The notes beneath the pieces are model-generated. The model was given only the letters and a program-made list of their open reading frames with translations, was not told the origin of the DNA and did not search any database. Source: an uncultured Actinomyces sp. (GTDB lineage: Bacteria > Actinomycetota > Actinomycetes > Actinomycetales > Actinomycetaceae). Taken from it: 9,930 nt of DNA. The position numbers and the translations under genes are program-made. This document shows, in pieces, positions 1 through 7,983 of this stretch. Each line of letters starts with the position of its first letter. Position 1 is the stretch's first letter. The stretch spans positions 1 through 9,930 of the forward strand of contig CAJZFF010000040.1 of the NCBI GenBank assembly GCA_915069725.1. The letters run 5' to 3'.

Positions 1-842
1 TCCGGCGCCAAGCCATCCTCATGCTCGAGCAGATGGGGATCTCGGTGCAGTTCTCCCACCACGAGGGCGGCCCCGGCCAGAACGAGATCGACCTGCGCTT
101 CGCCGACGCCCTGTCCATGGCGGACAACATCATGACCTTCCGCGCCGTCGTCGAGGAGGTGGCACTCAAGGAGGGCTGCCTGGCGACCTTTATGCCCAAG
201 CCCTTCCCCGACGAGTTCGGCTCGGGCATGCACACGCACTTCTCCCTGTTCGAGGGTGACCGCAACGCCTTCTTCGACCCCGCCGGCCAGTACCAGCTCT
301 CCGCCATCGGTCGCTCCTTCATCGCCGGACTGCTGCACCACGCCTCGGAGATCACGGCCGTCACCAACCAGCACGTCAACTCCTACAAGCGCCTGTGGGG
401 AGGGGACGAGGCCCCCAGCTACGTGTGCTGGGGCCACAACAACCGCTCCGCCCTGGTGCGCGTCCCCATGCACAAGCCCGGCAAGGCCCAGTCCGCGCGG
501 GTGGAGTTCCGCGGCATTGACTCCTCGGCCAACCCCTACCTGGCCTACGCGGTCATTCTTGCCGCCGGCCTCAAGGGCATCGAGGAGGGCTACGAGCTTC
601 CCCCCGAGGCTGAGGACGATGTCTGGGCGCTGTCGGAGATGGAGCGCAAGGCGCTGGGCATCCACGCCCTGCCCACCTCGCTCAAGAGCGCGGTCGCCGC
701 CATGGAGCGCTCCGACCTGGTGGCGGACACCTTCGGCGAGGACACCTTCGAGTTCTTCCTGCGCAACAAGCGCCGCGAGTACCGGGCCTACGACGCCCAG
801 GTCACCGACTTCGAGATCAGCCAGTTCTTCCCGCGCGCCTGA
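1..842 (+). CDS. glnA2: Glutamine synthetase GlnA2 (type I, non-adenylylated class), C-terminal part
   Basis: This is the catalytic C-terminal portion of a type I glutamine synthetase, which makes glutamine from glutamate, ammonia and ATP in the cytoplasm. The reading frame is open from the left edge, so about 165 N-terminal residues are missing if the protein has the usual GlnA2 length of about 445. Visible family motifs are FSHHEGGPGQNEIDLR (metal and substrate ligands), FMPKPFPDEFGSGMHTHFSL (ATP/substrate loop with the catalytic His), the flap region around VTNQHVNSYKR, and VEFRGIDSSANPYLA. Where adenylylatable enzymes have the target Tyr (DLYEL in the GlnA1 of this window), this protein has Trp in DVWAL (codon 624-626). 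That fits actinobacterial GlnA2, which is not known to be adenylylated. It is followed after 18 nt by glnE on the same strand, so the two probably form an operon. The family is certain; the GlnA2 label rests on the Trp and on the gene order. Confidence 0.93.
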   Translation, partial: RRQAILMLEQMGISVQFSHHEGGPGQNEIDLRFADALSMADNIMTFRAVVEEVALKEGCLATFMPKPFPDEFGSGMHTHFSLFEGDRNAFFDPAGQYQLSAIGRSFIAGLLHHASEITAVTNQHVNSYKRLWGGDEAPSYVCWGHNNRSALVRVPMHKPGKAQSARVEFRGIDSSANPYLAYAVILAAGLKGIEEGYELPPEAEDDVWALSEMERKALGIHALPTSLKSAVAAMERSDLVADTFGEDTFEFFLRNKRREYRAYDAQVTDFEISQFFPRA

Positions 843-860
843 GCGGAGCAGGAGACAGCT

Positions 861-3800
861 GTGAAAGACCGCAGCGAGAAGCGAGCGCCGATCGGGTCCC
901 CCTCTCGGCACAGCTCCTCGCCCAGGACCCTGCTGCTGCGGGCCGGATTCAACGACGCCGCCCGTGCCGGAAAGCTCCTGGGCGACCCGGCGCTGCTGCC
1001 CTTCCTGCTGGACGACACTCAGGCCGACGACGTCGGTGAGGCGGGTGACCACGAAGGACGCGGCTCAGCGGACCGCTCCAGGCGGCCGGATGGCCGACCT
1101 GCTGAGATACGGCTGGGGCCTGAGCGTGAGGAGCTCATCGACACTCTGGCGCTCACCGCCGATCCCGACATGGCTCTGCTCAGCCTCGTCCGGCTCGCTG
1201 AGGCCGCCACCGCCGCCGAATCAGCTCACCGGGCATCGGTGGGCGGTGTCGAGCCCGGGGGGACGACGACGCCAGCAGCACTTCTGCGCAGCGTCATGAG
1301 CGACCCCGCCACAGGGCCGCGTGAGCACAGGCGCCGCCTGCTCGCGGTCCTGGGTGCCTCGCAGGCCCTGGGCGACTTCCTCGTGGCCCATCCCGAGCGC
1401 CTCACGGCGCTCGCACCGCTCAGGGCGTGGAGCTCCCTTGAGGAGCCCAGCCCCAGTGAGGCGCTGCAGCGGGTGGTCCAGGAGGCGCTGGGGCAGGCCG
1501 GCCCTGCGAACGCTGCCCCGTCAGACGGTGGTGAGACAACCCCTCAGCCGGGAGGAACGGGCCAGGCTGTCAGCCGGGCGACCGCGGCGCTGCGGCGCGC
1601 CTACCGGGACCGGCTCACGGCGATCGTCGCCGATGACCTCACCAGCGCCAACCCGATCGAGCACGTCCCCACCGTGTGCCGCCGCATGACCGAGCTTGCC
1701 GACGCCGCCCTGGACGCGGCCCTGCTCGTCGCCCGCGCCGCCGTCGGACCGCAGGCCGACGACGTGGCCCTCGCAGTGATCGCCATGGGAAAGACCGGGG
1801 CCCGCGAGCTCAACTACATCTCGGACGTCGACGTCGTCTACGTCGTCGGCCCCGCCCGCGAGCCTCAGGGGGCTCAGGAGCCGATCAGCGAGGAGCGCCT
1901 CGTGGAGGTCGGCACGCACCTGGCCACTGAGCTCGCTCACGTCGTCTCCGCCACCGCGCCCGAGCCTCCCCTGTGGCCACTGGACACGGCGCTGCGTCCC
2001 GAGGGCAAGGACGGTGCGCTCGTGCGCACGCTTGACTCCCACCTGGCCTACTACCGCAGGTGGGCCGCCTCCTGGGAGTTCCAGGCCCTGCTCAAGGCCA
2101 GGGCCTGCGCCGGCGACGCCGAGCTCGGGGCCCGCTACGAGCAGGGCGTGGCGCCCTACGTGTGGGAGGCCAGCAGGCGGGAGAACTTCGTTGAGGACGC
2201 CCGTGCCATGCGGCGCCGGGTGGAGAAGGAGTCCGTGCCGCGCGGTGGAGTGGACCGGCGTATCAAGCTGGGCCCCGGGGGACTGCGGGACGTCGAGTTC
2301 ACCGTCCAGCTCCTCCAGCTCGTCCACGGCCGCTCCGACGAGAGCCTGCGCGTGCGTGCCACCTTGGAGGCCCTCGACGCTCTCAGCGCGGGCGGATACG
2401 TCAGCCGCACCGACGCCGCGGCCTTGAGCGGCTGCTACAAGGCCCTGCGGCTGCTGGAGCACCGCAGCCAGCTCTTCCGGCTGCGCCGCACCCACAACCT
2501 TCCTGAGAAGGAGGAGGACCTGCGCCGCGTCGAGCGGGGCATCAGCGACTGCCTGGGCCACGGAGACAGCCTGTGGGAGGACTTCAAGGACCTGCGCCGG
2601 CGGGTACGGGCCCTCCACCAGGAGATCTACTACCGCCCCCTGCTGGGCTTCGCAGCCGCCCTGAGCGCCGACGAGATGGCCCTGAGCCCTCAGGCGGCGC
2701 GAGAGCGTCTCGCCGCCGTCGGCTACACGGACCCCGACGGGGCCCTGCGCCACATCCAGGCCCTCACCGAGGGGGTCAGTCGTCGCGCCGCGATCCAGCG
2801 CCAGCTGCTGCCGGTCATCATCGGCTGGATCGGTGGGGGAGCCGACCCCGATTTCGGTCTGCTCTCCTTCCGGCGGCTGTCCGAGGCCATCGGAGGTTCG
2901 CACTGGTACCTGGCCATGCTGCGGGACTCGCCGGTGGCGGCGCGCAGGCTCTGCCAGGTCCTCTCCGGCGCCCACTGGGCCACCGAGCGCCTCGCGGAGT
3001 TCCCCGAGTCCATCGCCTGGCTCGACGACGACGACGAGCTCGCCCCCCGCCGATCCGGCGCCCTGGCGGAGGAGGTCGCCGCCGTCCTGCGCCGTCGCAG
3101 CCTGACCGGCCCCGATGACGCGGCCCTTGCCCAGCAGGCGCTCGAGGCGGTTCAGGCGGTCCTGAGAGTGCGCGCCCGTGAGGAGGTGCGGGCCTCACTG
3201 GCGGACTGCCTGGACGGTATCGACCCCGCACGCACCGCCTCCATCCTCTCCGACGCCACCGACGCGGTCCTGGCCGGGGCGCTGACGGTCGCCACCGGAC
3301 TGGTCATTGCCCAGCGTGACGGTATTGGGGCCGTCGCCACGGGGCCGGACACCAGCGGTGGATGGGACGGGGCGTTGGCACGGCACGCCGTCATCGCCAT
3401 GGGACGCCTGGGAGGCCGTGAGATCGGGTACGCCTCGGACGCGGACGTCCTCTTCGTCCACCAGGCCCGCGACGGGGTGGGTGAGGACGATGCCGCCCAG
3501 GAGGCCGAGGCCGTCGCCAAGCAGGTCATGGGACTGCTGGCCGCAGCACTCCCGCACCCCCTTGAGGTGGACTGCGACCTGCGGCCCGAGGGACGCAACG
3601 GCGTCATGAGCCGCTCGCTGGACGCCTACCGCGAGTACTACGGCCGCTGGTCCGCCCTGTGGGAGCGCCAGGCGCTGCTGCGCGCCCGACCCTGTGCCGG
3701 AGACCGAGACCTGGGCCGGCGTTTCGAGGAGCTCATCAACCCGCTGCGCTGGGCGCAGGAGGGCCTGGCGCCCCAGGACCTGCGGGAAATCCGCAGGATC

Positions 3801-4466
3801 AAGGCGCGGGTGGAGGCCGAGCGCCTGCCACGGGGCATTGACCCGGCCCGCCACCTCAAGCTCGGCCCCGGTGGGCTCAGTGACGTGGAGTGGAGCGCCC
3901 AGGTGCTTCAACTCGCCCATGCCGGACAGGTGCCCCAGCTGCGGACCACCTCGACCGTCGCCGCCCTCCAGGCCGCGGTCCAGGCCGGGGTACTGAGCGC
4001 GGACGGTGGGGGAGAACTGGTCGCGGCCTGGATCCTGGCCAGCCGCCTGCGCTCGGCGATCGTCCTGGGAACCGGGCGCGCCTCGGGGCCGCGCTCCCAG
4101 GTCCTCCCCATCCAGATCCGGGAGATCCGTCTGGTGGGGCGCCTCGTCGGCCTGAGTGCGGGCAGGGAGCGAGAGCTCGAGGACCTCTACCGCCGCAGCG
4201 CCCGCCACGCGCGCGCAGTCGCCGAGCGCATCGTCTTCACCGACGCCGCCGTCCACGGCTCCACCGCTTCAGCGCCGGCGAGCACCGTGTCAGCGGCTGA
4301 GCCGCACATCCCGGAGTCATCGCCACCACGTTCAGCAGGCTCGGCGCGGCGCTCTCGTGCACAGTCCCGCCGAGATACTGGGGCGGCAGCCTCCAAGGGC
4401 TCCAAGCGGGCCAGCCGTCTCCGCGCCACGAGAAGGCGACCGGAGGGACCCTACCCCTGGAGCTGA
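861..4466 (+). CDS. glnE: Bifunctional [glutamine synthetase] adenylyltransferase / adenylyl-removing enzyme GlnE
   Basis: GlnE attaches AMP to a tyrosine of glutamine synthetase when nitrogen is ample and removes it when nitrogen is scarce. The protein is an internal duplication of two nucleotidyltransferase halves. The N-terminal half has G310-KTGARELNYISDVD (Asp322 and Asp324), LRPEGKDG and KLGPGGLRDVEF (469-480). The C-terminal half has G848-RLGGREIGYASDAD (Asp860 and Asp862), LRPEGRNG and KLGPGGLSDVEW (1000-1011). By family knowledge the first half removes AMP and the second adds it. The start is GTG at 861, with AGGAG at 850-854 and a 6-nt spacer. At 1201 residues it is about 200 longer than mycobacterial GlnE (about 990). 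The extra length lies in low-complexity linkers near residues 53-88, 116-140 and 193-236, and in a Ser/Ala/Arg-rich tail after Phe1126. Both catalytic motifs are intact, so it should be active. Its likely target, GlnA1, is encoded at 8070-9494 on the other strand. Confidence 0.97.
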   Translation: MKDRSEKRAPIGSPSRHSSSPRTLLLRAGFNDAARAGKLLGDPALLPFLLDDTQADDVGEAGDHEGRGSADRSRRPDGRPAEIRLGPEREELIDTLALTADPDMALLSLVRLAEAATAAESAHRASVGGVEPGGTTTPAALLRSVMSDPATGPREHRRRLLAVLGASQALGDFLVAHPERLTALAPLRAWSSLEEPSPSEALQRVVQEALGQAGPANAAPSDGGETTPQPGGTGQAVSRATAALRRAYRDRLTAIVADDLTSANPIEHVPTVCRRMTELADAALDAALLVARAAVGPQADDVALAVIAMGKTGARELNYISDVDVVYVVGPAREPQGAQEPISEERLVEVGTHLATELAHVVSATAPEPPLWPLDTALRPEGKDGALVRTLDSHLAYYRRWAASWEFQALLKARACAGDAELGARYEQGVAPYVWEASRRENFVEDARAMRRRVEKESVPRGGVDRRIKLGPGGLRDVEFTVQLLQLVHGRSDESLRVRATLEALDALSAGGYVSRTDAAALSGCYKALRLLEHRSQLFRLRRTHNLPEKEEDLRRVERGISDCLGHGDSLWEDFKDLRRRVRALHQEIYYRPLLGFAAALSADEMALSPQAARERLAAVGYTDPDGALRHIQALTEGVSRRAAIQRQLLPVIIGWIGGGADPDFGLLSFRRLSEAIGGSHWYLAMLRDSPVAARRLCQVLSGAHWATERLAEFPESIAWLDDDDELAPRRSGALAEEVAAVLRRRSLTGPDDAALAQQALEAVQAVLRVRAREEVRASLADCLDGIDPARTASILSDATDAVLAGALTVATGLVIAQRDGIGAVATGPDTSGGWDGALARHAVIAMGRLGGREIGYASDADVLFVHQARDGVGEDDAAQEAEAVAKQVMGLLAAALPHPLEVDCDLRPEGRNGVMSRSLDAYREYYGRWSALWERQALLRARPCAGDRDLGRRFEELINPLRWAQEGLAPQDLREIRRIKARVEAERLPRGIDPARHLKLGPGGLSDVEWSAQVLQLAHAGQVPQLRTTSTVAALQAAVQAGVLSADGGGELVAAWILASRLRSAIVLGTGRASGPRSQVLPIQIREIRLVGRLVGLSAGRERELEDLYRRSARHARAVAERIVFTDAAVHGSTASAPASTVSAAEPHIPESSPPRSAGSARRSRAQSRRDTGAAASKGSKRASRLRATRRRPEGPYPWS

Positions 4467-4561
4467 CCGGGTGCAGACGGTACCGGACGCAGGTCTTTGG
4501 GCGATGAGGATCGCACCGTCGTCGTGGGCCCCCGCGCTACGAACCTGGCAGACTTGCCGCC

Positions 4562-5215
4562 GTGAGGCTCATTCTTGTACGCCACGGTCGCACCGAAGCC
4601 AATGTCATGCAGGCACTCGACACCGCCTTCCCCGGAAATCCCCTGGATGAGGTGGGACTGGGGCAGGCCGACGGATTGCCGGGCCGTCTGGACAAGGCCG
4701 GCCTGCTCCAGGGACTGGGATCACTGTGGGTCTCCCCGATCCTGCGCGCTAGGCAGACCATTGCCCCTATCGAGGCCGCCACCGGCCTGAGCGCCACCGT
4801 CGACTCGGGACTGCGTGAGGTTCTGGCCGCAGACTTGGAGATGAACACCGACGCACGCTCGGTGGCCTGCTACGTGGACACCACCCGGGCCTGGATGGCG
4901 GGTCGCCCTGCCTGCCGCATCCCCGGTTCCCCGGAGGACGGGCACGACACGCTTCAGCGCTTCGACGAGGCCATCGACCGCATCTGCGAGCAGGCCGCAC
5001 GGGCGGGAGACTCAGCGGCCCTGCTCGTCTCCCACGGCACCGCGCTGCGTCTGTGGACCTCCCTGAGGGCCGCGGCCGGAGGCGGCGTGGACCCGCTGTG
5101 GGTCGCTGACCGCCCCATGCACAACACCGGGATCACCGTCGTCGACGGCGATCCCGGTGGTGGGTGGAGCCTGACCTCCTGGGATGACGGGGCCTGGGAT
5201 CAGGCCCCCTCCTGA
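4562..5215 (+). CDS. Histidine phosphatase family (phosphoglycerate mutase-like) protein
   Basis: This 217-residue protein belongs to the histidine phosphatase superfamily, which moves phosphate through a phospho-histidine intermediate. The signature is at the very N-terminus: RHGRTEAN at residues 7-14, with His8 the likely phosphorylated residue. SPILRARQT (58-66) supplies further phosphate-pocket arginines, [10 protein letters not shown] (84-93) the acidic segment, and SHGTAL (157-162) the second catalytic His158. No signal peptide or membrane segment is seen, so it should be cytoplasmic. The GTG start at 4562 is chosen because the family motif normally begins within the first ten residues; there is no clear Shine-Dalgarno sequence in front of it. 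It follows glnE by 95 nt on the same strand and may be read with it. The substrate cannot be told: small-molecule phosphatase and phosphoglycerate mutase-like roles are both possible, and I see no direct link to nitrogen metabolism. Confidence 0.9.
   Translation: MRLILVRHGRTEANVMQALDTAFPGNPLDEVGLGQADGLPGRLDKAGLLQGLGSLWVSPILRARQTIAPIEAATGLSATVDSGLREVLAADLEMNTDARSVACYVDTTRAWMAGRPACRIPGSPEDGHDTLQRFDEAIDRICEQAARAGDSAALLVSHGTALRLWTSLRAAAGGGVDPLWVADRPMHNTGITVVDGDPGGGWSLTSWDDGAWDQAPS
5189..5208. terminator. Candidate bidirectional terminator hairpin between converging units
   Basis: GGGGCCTG (5189-5196) and CAGGCCCC (5201-5208) form a perfect 8-bp, GC-rich stem around a GGAT loop. It lies inside the last codons of the histidine phosphatase gene, just before its stop at 5213-5215. 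On the minus strand it comes 19 nt after the stop of the ATPase gene. There is no T-run on either side, as in many actinobacterial hairpin terminators, so function is inferred from the stem and its place between converging genes. Confidence 0.5.
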
Positions 5216-5227
5216 CCCGGCCCGCCC

Positions 5228-6028
5228 CTACAGGACCGAGGAGAGGAAGGACCGGGTGCGTTCGGCCTGCGGGTTGTCGAGGACCTCCACGGGGTCACCG
5301 GACTCGCAGATGACACCGCCGTCCATGAAGATCAGCTGGTCGCCGACCTCCCGGGCGAAGCCCATCTCGTGGGTGACCACGACCATCGTCATGCCGGAGG
5401 CGGCGAGGTCCTGCATCACCTGCAGCACCTCACCGACCAGCTCGGGGTCCAGGGCCGAGGTCGGCTCGTCGAAGAGCATGAGCTCGGGGTCCATCGCCAG
5501 GGCCCGGGCGATCGCCACCCGCTGCTGCTGGCCGCCGGAGAGCTGGGAGGGGTAGTGGTCGAGGCGATCCCCCAGCCCCACCCGCTCCAGCAGCTCGATG
5601 CCGCGTTCACGGGCCTTGGCCTTCGGAGTCTTCTTGACCAGGACCGGTGCCTCCATGACGTTCTGCAGAGCCGTCATGTGGGGGAACAGGTTGAAACGCT
5701 GGAAGACCATACCGATCTTGGCGCGCTGAGCGGCACGGGCCTTGTCCGACAGGGCGTGCAGCTCGATGCGTCCCCTGCGCTCGACCTCACGCATCCCGAT
5801 GAGGTCGCCGTCGACCTTGATCCGGCCGGCGTCGATGGACTCCAGCTCGTTGATGCAGCGCAGCAGCGTCGACTTACCCGAGCCCGACGGGCCGATGAGG
5901 ACCGTCACTGAGCCGGGCGGGACGACGAGGTCGATGCCCCGCAGCACGTGCAGCTCACCGAAGAACTTGTGCAGGTCGCTGATCTCGACCTTGGGCGTGG
6001 CGGCTGCTGCCTGGGCGGATGTGCTCAT
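5228..6028 (-). CDS. Polar amino acid ABC transporter, ATP-binding protein (GlnQ/HisP type)
   Basis: This is the 266-residue cytoplasmic ATPase that drives the amino acid importer encoded with it. All nucleotide-binding motifs are intact: Walker [10 protein letters not shown] (46-54), Q-loop Gln110 in [13 protein letters not shown], signature LSGGQQQR (163-170), Walker B LMLFDEP (183-189) and H-loop His220 in VVTHEMGFA. The [13 protein letters not shown] segment and the [10 protein letters not shown] ending are typical of the polar amino acid (PAAT) class. The ATG at 6028 overlaps the permease stop by 4 nt (ATGA), indicating translational coupling, and GGAGGT lies 6 nt upstream at 6035-6040. 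It is the last gene of the binding protein-permease-ATPase operon and converges on the histidine phosphatase gene, with 12 nt between the two stops. The class is certain. The substrate (glutamine, glutamate, cystine or another) cannot be read from this subunit. Confidence 0.97.
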   Translation of the reverse strand: MSTSAQAAAATPKVEISDLHKFFGELHVLRGIDLVVPPGSVTVLIGPSGSGKSTLLRCINELESIDAGRIKVDGDLIGMREVERRGRIELHALSDKARAAQRAKIGMVFQRFNLFPHMTALQNVMEAPVLVKKTPKAKARERGIELLERVGLGDRLDHYPSQLSGGQQQRVAIARALAMDPELMLFDEPTSALDPELVGEVLQVMQDLAASGMTMVVVTHEMGFAREVGDQLIFMDGGVICESGDPVEVLDNPQAERTRSFLSSVL

Positions 6029-6990
6029 GGGGTGACCTCCAGGAAGGGATCGTCCTTGGTGGTGTGCGCATCGAGGATGGCCTGCTGGCGGGCCGACAGG
6101 CCCCGGCCCGAGGGGCCGGAGGACTTGTCAGAGTCGAAGCCCTTGCCGTAGTAGCGCTCGATGTAGTGCTGTCCCACCATGAGGATCGAGGTGATGATGA
6201 TGTACCAGATGGCCGCGACCAGAAGCAGCGGAATGATCTGGTAGGTCAGCGAAGCGTAGGAGTTGGTGACGAAGGTCAGATCCAGGGTGAAGGGGACCGC
6301 CAGCACCAAGGAGGTCGTCTTGAGCATGGAGATCGTCTCGTTCCCGGTGGGCGGGACGATGACCCTCATCGCCTGGGGCAGGACGATCCTGCGCAGGATC
6401 TGGCCCCGGCTCATGCCCAGAGCACCGGCGGCCTCACTCTGACCCTTGTCCACTGAGTTCAGGCCCGAGCGGACAATCTCGGAGAGGTAGGCGCCCTCGT
6501 TGATGCCCAGCCCCAGGACCGCCGCGACGAAGGGGGTGAAGACCGTCGTCGTCTTGAAGGTCAGCAGCTCGGGGCCGAAGGGGATGCCCAGACTCAGCTT
6601 CTGGTAGAGCGCGGACAGCGCACCCCAGAAGACCAGCTGGGTGTAGATCGGGGTGCCACGGAAGAACCACAGGTAGGCCAGCGCCACCCAGCGCAGGACC
6701 GGGTTGGAGGACTGGCGCAGGATCGCGGTGGTGACCGCCAGCACGATGCCGATGGCCATGGCCATGAAGGTCAGCAGCAGCGTCCATCCGACGGCCTTGA
6801 CCACGTGGACCTCACGCAGGAAGAACCAGACCGTGGACCAGTGGAACTTCTCATTGGTGACCAGCCCGTGGATGAGCATGGCCCCCAGGACCGTGACGAT
6901 CGCGGCACTGATCCACGTCCCCGGGCGGGGGACGGGCTTGGGGTTGTTGAGGACGACCTTGTCGTCCTCAGAGGCGGGTGAGGCGGTCAC
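6025..6990 (-). CDS. Polar amino acid ABC transporter, permease (HisM/GlnP type)
   Basis: This 321-residue inner-membrane permease forms the channel of the importer. As the only permease in the operon it probably works as a homodimer. Hydrophobic stretches fit a leading membrane segment near residues 26-45 and then segments near 66-92, 100-126, 148-172 and 252-274, with a further one likely around 222-240. The ATPase-contacting EAA loop is clear at about 186-206 ([26 protein letters not shown], ending at Gln206). [11 protein letters not shown] (111-121) and TSLVLAVPF are typical of the HisM/GlnP group. The N-terminal 25 residues and the charged tail after about residue 285 (GFDSDKSSG onward) are cytoplasmic-type extensions. 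The start is GTG at 6990, with AAGGAG at 6997-7002, 6 nt upstream and inside the end of the binding-protein gene, from which it is separated by 3 nt. Its stop overlaps the ATPase start. Confidence 0.95.
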   Translation of the reverse strand: MTASPASEDDKVVLNNPKPVPRPGTWISAAIVTVLGAMLIHGLVTNEKFHWSTVWFFLREVHVVKAVGWTLLLTFMAMAIGIVLAVTTAILRQSSNPVLRWVALAYLWFFRGTPIYTQLVFWGALSALYQKLSLGIPFGPELLTFKTTTVFTPFVAAVLGLGINEGAYLSEIVRSGLNSVDKGQSEAAGALGMSRGQILRRIVLPQAMRVIVPPTGNETISMLKTTSLVLAVPFTLDLTFVTNSYASLTYQIIPLLLVAAIWYIIITSILMVGQHYIERYYGKGFDSDKSSGPSGRGLSARQQAILDAHTTKDDPFLEVTP

Positions 6991-6993
6991 TGC

Positions 6994-7914
6994 TCACTCC
7001 TTCACTGCGGGATTGAGTTCTGCGGTGGTCAGGGCGGCGTCCTTCACGCCCCAGTTGTCCAGGATCTTCTGCCAGATGCCGTGGTCCATGAGGTACTGGA
7101 CGGCGGCCTGGATCGCGGCGGTGAACTGCGGATCGGCCTTGGCGGTCACCACCCCCTGGGGGGCGGCGTCCTCGATCTCGCCGAGGGTGACGATCTGACC
7201 ATCGGTCAGCTCGACGGCGTAGCCTGCCACGGTGGAGTCCGAGTAGGTGGCGTCGATGGTGCCACCCACCAGGCCGGTGGTGGCCTCTGACTGCTTGGAG
7301 TAGGAGCGCACGGACAGCACCGGCTTGCCCGCCTGGGCGCACTTGTCGGCGGCGTCGCGCATGGTGGTCTCCTGGGCGGTTCCCACCTGGACGCCGATGG
7401 TCCGTCCGCACAGCTTGAGGTGGTCGGAGGTCTCGACGTCCTTGGGGTTGCCGGCCTGGACGTTGAATCGCGAACCCACGTTGATGTAGGCGGTCATGTC
7501 GACCTCCGCGGTCCGTTCGGGGGTGACGGTGAAGGAGGAGATGCCGGCGTCGTACTTCGAGCCGATCGAGGCGATGATCGAGTCGAACTCGGCGGTGTGC
7601 ACCTTGCCCTTGACGCCCAGGACGGCGGCGATCGCGTTGGTCAGGTCGACGTCGTAGCCCACGGCCGTGCCCGAAGGGTCGAGGAACTCGGCCGGCGCGT
7701 AGTCCGTGGAGGCGGCCACGTCGAGGACACCGTCCTCAAGGGCGCCCTGAGGGAGCTTGGCAATGATGTCGGGCTGCGCCTGGATCGACGAGGTGTCGAA
7801 GGAATGGATCTGCGAGCTCCGGTTCGCGTTCCAGTCAGCGGCGTTGGTGCATCCGCTGAGGACCAGACAGGCTGTGGCTGCCAGCCCGAGGGAGGCGTGA
7901 TGGCGGATCCTCAT
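6994..7914 (-). CDS. Amino acid ABC transporter substrate-binding lipoprotein (SBP family 3)
   Basis: This is the extracellular, membrane-anchored receptor of the importer, 306 residues from the chosen start. The N-terminus MRIRHH, a hydrophobic stretch and the lipobox LSGC with Cys22 form a lipoprotein signal. The mature protein shows family 3 marks: DYAPAEFLDPSG (71-82) and GYDVDL (86-91) in the first lobe, TPERTAEVDMT (131-141), and GVQVGTAQET (174-183) at the start of the second lobe. Cys169 and Cys192 are placed to form a disulfide, as in related GlnH-like proteins. An ATG at 7983 is in frame, but it adds 23 residues that do not suit a signal peptide and would bypass the GAGGAG at 7923-7928. 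ATG 7914 is therefore preferred. It is the first gene of the transporter operon. Position beside glnA1 hints at glutamine or glutamate, but the substrate is not proven. Confidence 0.94.
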   Translation of the reverse strand: MRIRHHASLGLAATACLVLSGCTNAADWNANRSSQIHSFDTSSIQAQPDIIAKLPQGALEDGVLDVAASTDYAPAEFLDPSGTAVGYDVDLTNAIAAVLGVKGKVHTAEFDSIIASIGSKYDAGISSFTVTPERTAEVDMTAYINVGSRFNVQAGNPKDVETSDHLKLCGRTIGVQVGTAQETTMRDAADKCAQAGKPVLSVRSYSKQSEATTGLVGGTIDATYSDSTVAGYAVELTDGQIVTLGEIEDAAPQGVVTAKADPQFTAAIQAAVQYLMDHGIWQKILDNWGVKDAALTTAELNPAVKE

Positions 7915-7922
7915 CGTGGGAT

Positions 7923-7928
7923 CTCCTC
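7923..7928 (-). promoter_or_regulatory. Ribosome binding site deciding the start of the binding-protein gene
   Basis: On the minus strand GAGGAG stands 8 nt before the ATG at 7914. It supports that start, directly ahead of a clean lipoprotein signal peptide, over the in-frame upstream ATG at 7983. Confidence 0.75.
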
Positions 7929-7952
7929 TTCGGAGTGGATCAAGACAGAGAA

Positions 7953-7983
7953 AGAATATCCGCAATGCAGTATAGGTATGCAA
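7953..7983 (-). promoter_or_regulatory. Candidate promoter of the amino acid transporter operon
   Basis: The stretch between the glnA1 terminator and the binding-protein gene is clearly more AT-rich than its surroundings. On the minus strand TTGCAT (7983-7978) could serve as a -35 box, with TATTCT (7958-7953) as a -10 box at a longish 19-nt spacing, or GATATT (7960-7955) at 17 nt. A second good -10-like hexamer, TATACT, lies at 7974-7969 but lacks a recognisable -35. The small dyad ATGC-AA-GCAT (7978-7987) overlaps the -35 box and could be an operator. That a promoter lies here is likely; which boxes are used is uncertain. Confidence 0.45.

Noticed and set aside
1521..2975. Long open frame of 484 codons on the minus strand opposite glnE
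   Set aside because: It lies antisense to conserved GlnE domains, its translation is Gly/Val/Gln/Ala-rich without family motifs, and such mirror frames are common opposite GC-rich genes.
3195..4256. 353-codon minus-strand open frame opposite the GlnE C-terminal half
   Set aside because: Antisense to the catalytic AT domain, with no recognisable motif and no ribosome binding site noted; a shadow of high third-position GC.
4501..4514. Small hairpin GCGAT-GAGG-ATCGC after glnE as a terminator
   Set aside because: Only 5 bp with no T-run; too weak to call, and the next gene on the strand follows closely.
5742..6035. Plus-strand open frames opposite the ABC ATPase gene
   Set aside because: The minus-strand frame contains every ABC motif in order; the opposite frames are serine/arginine/proline-rich and unlike any family.
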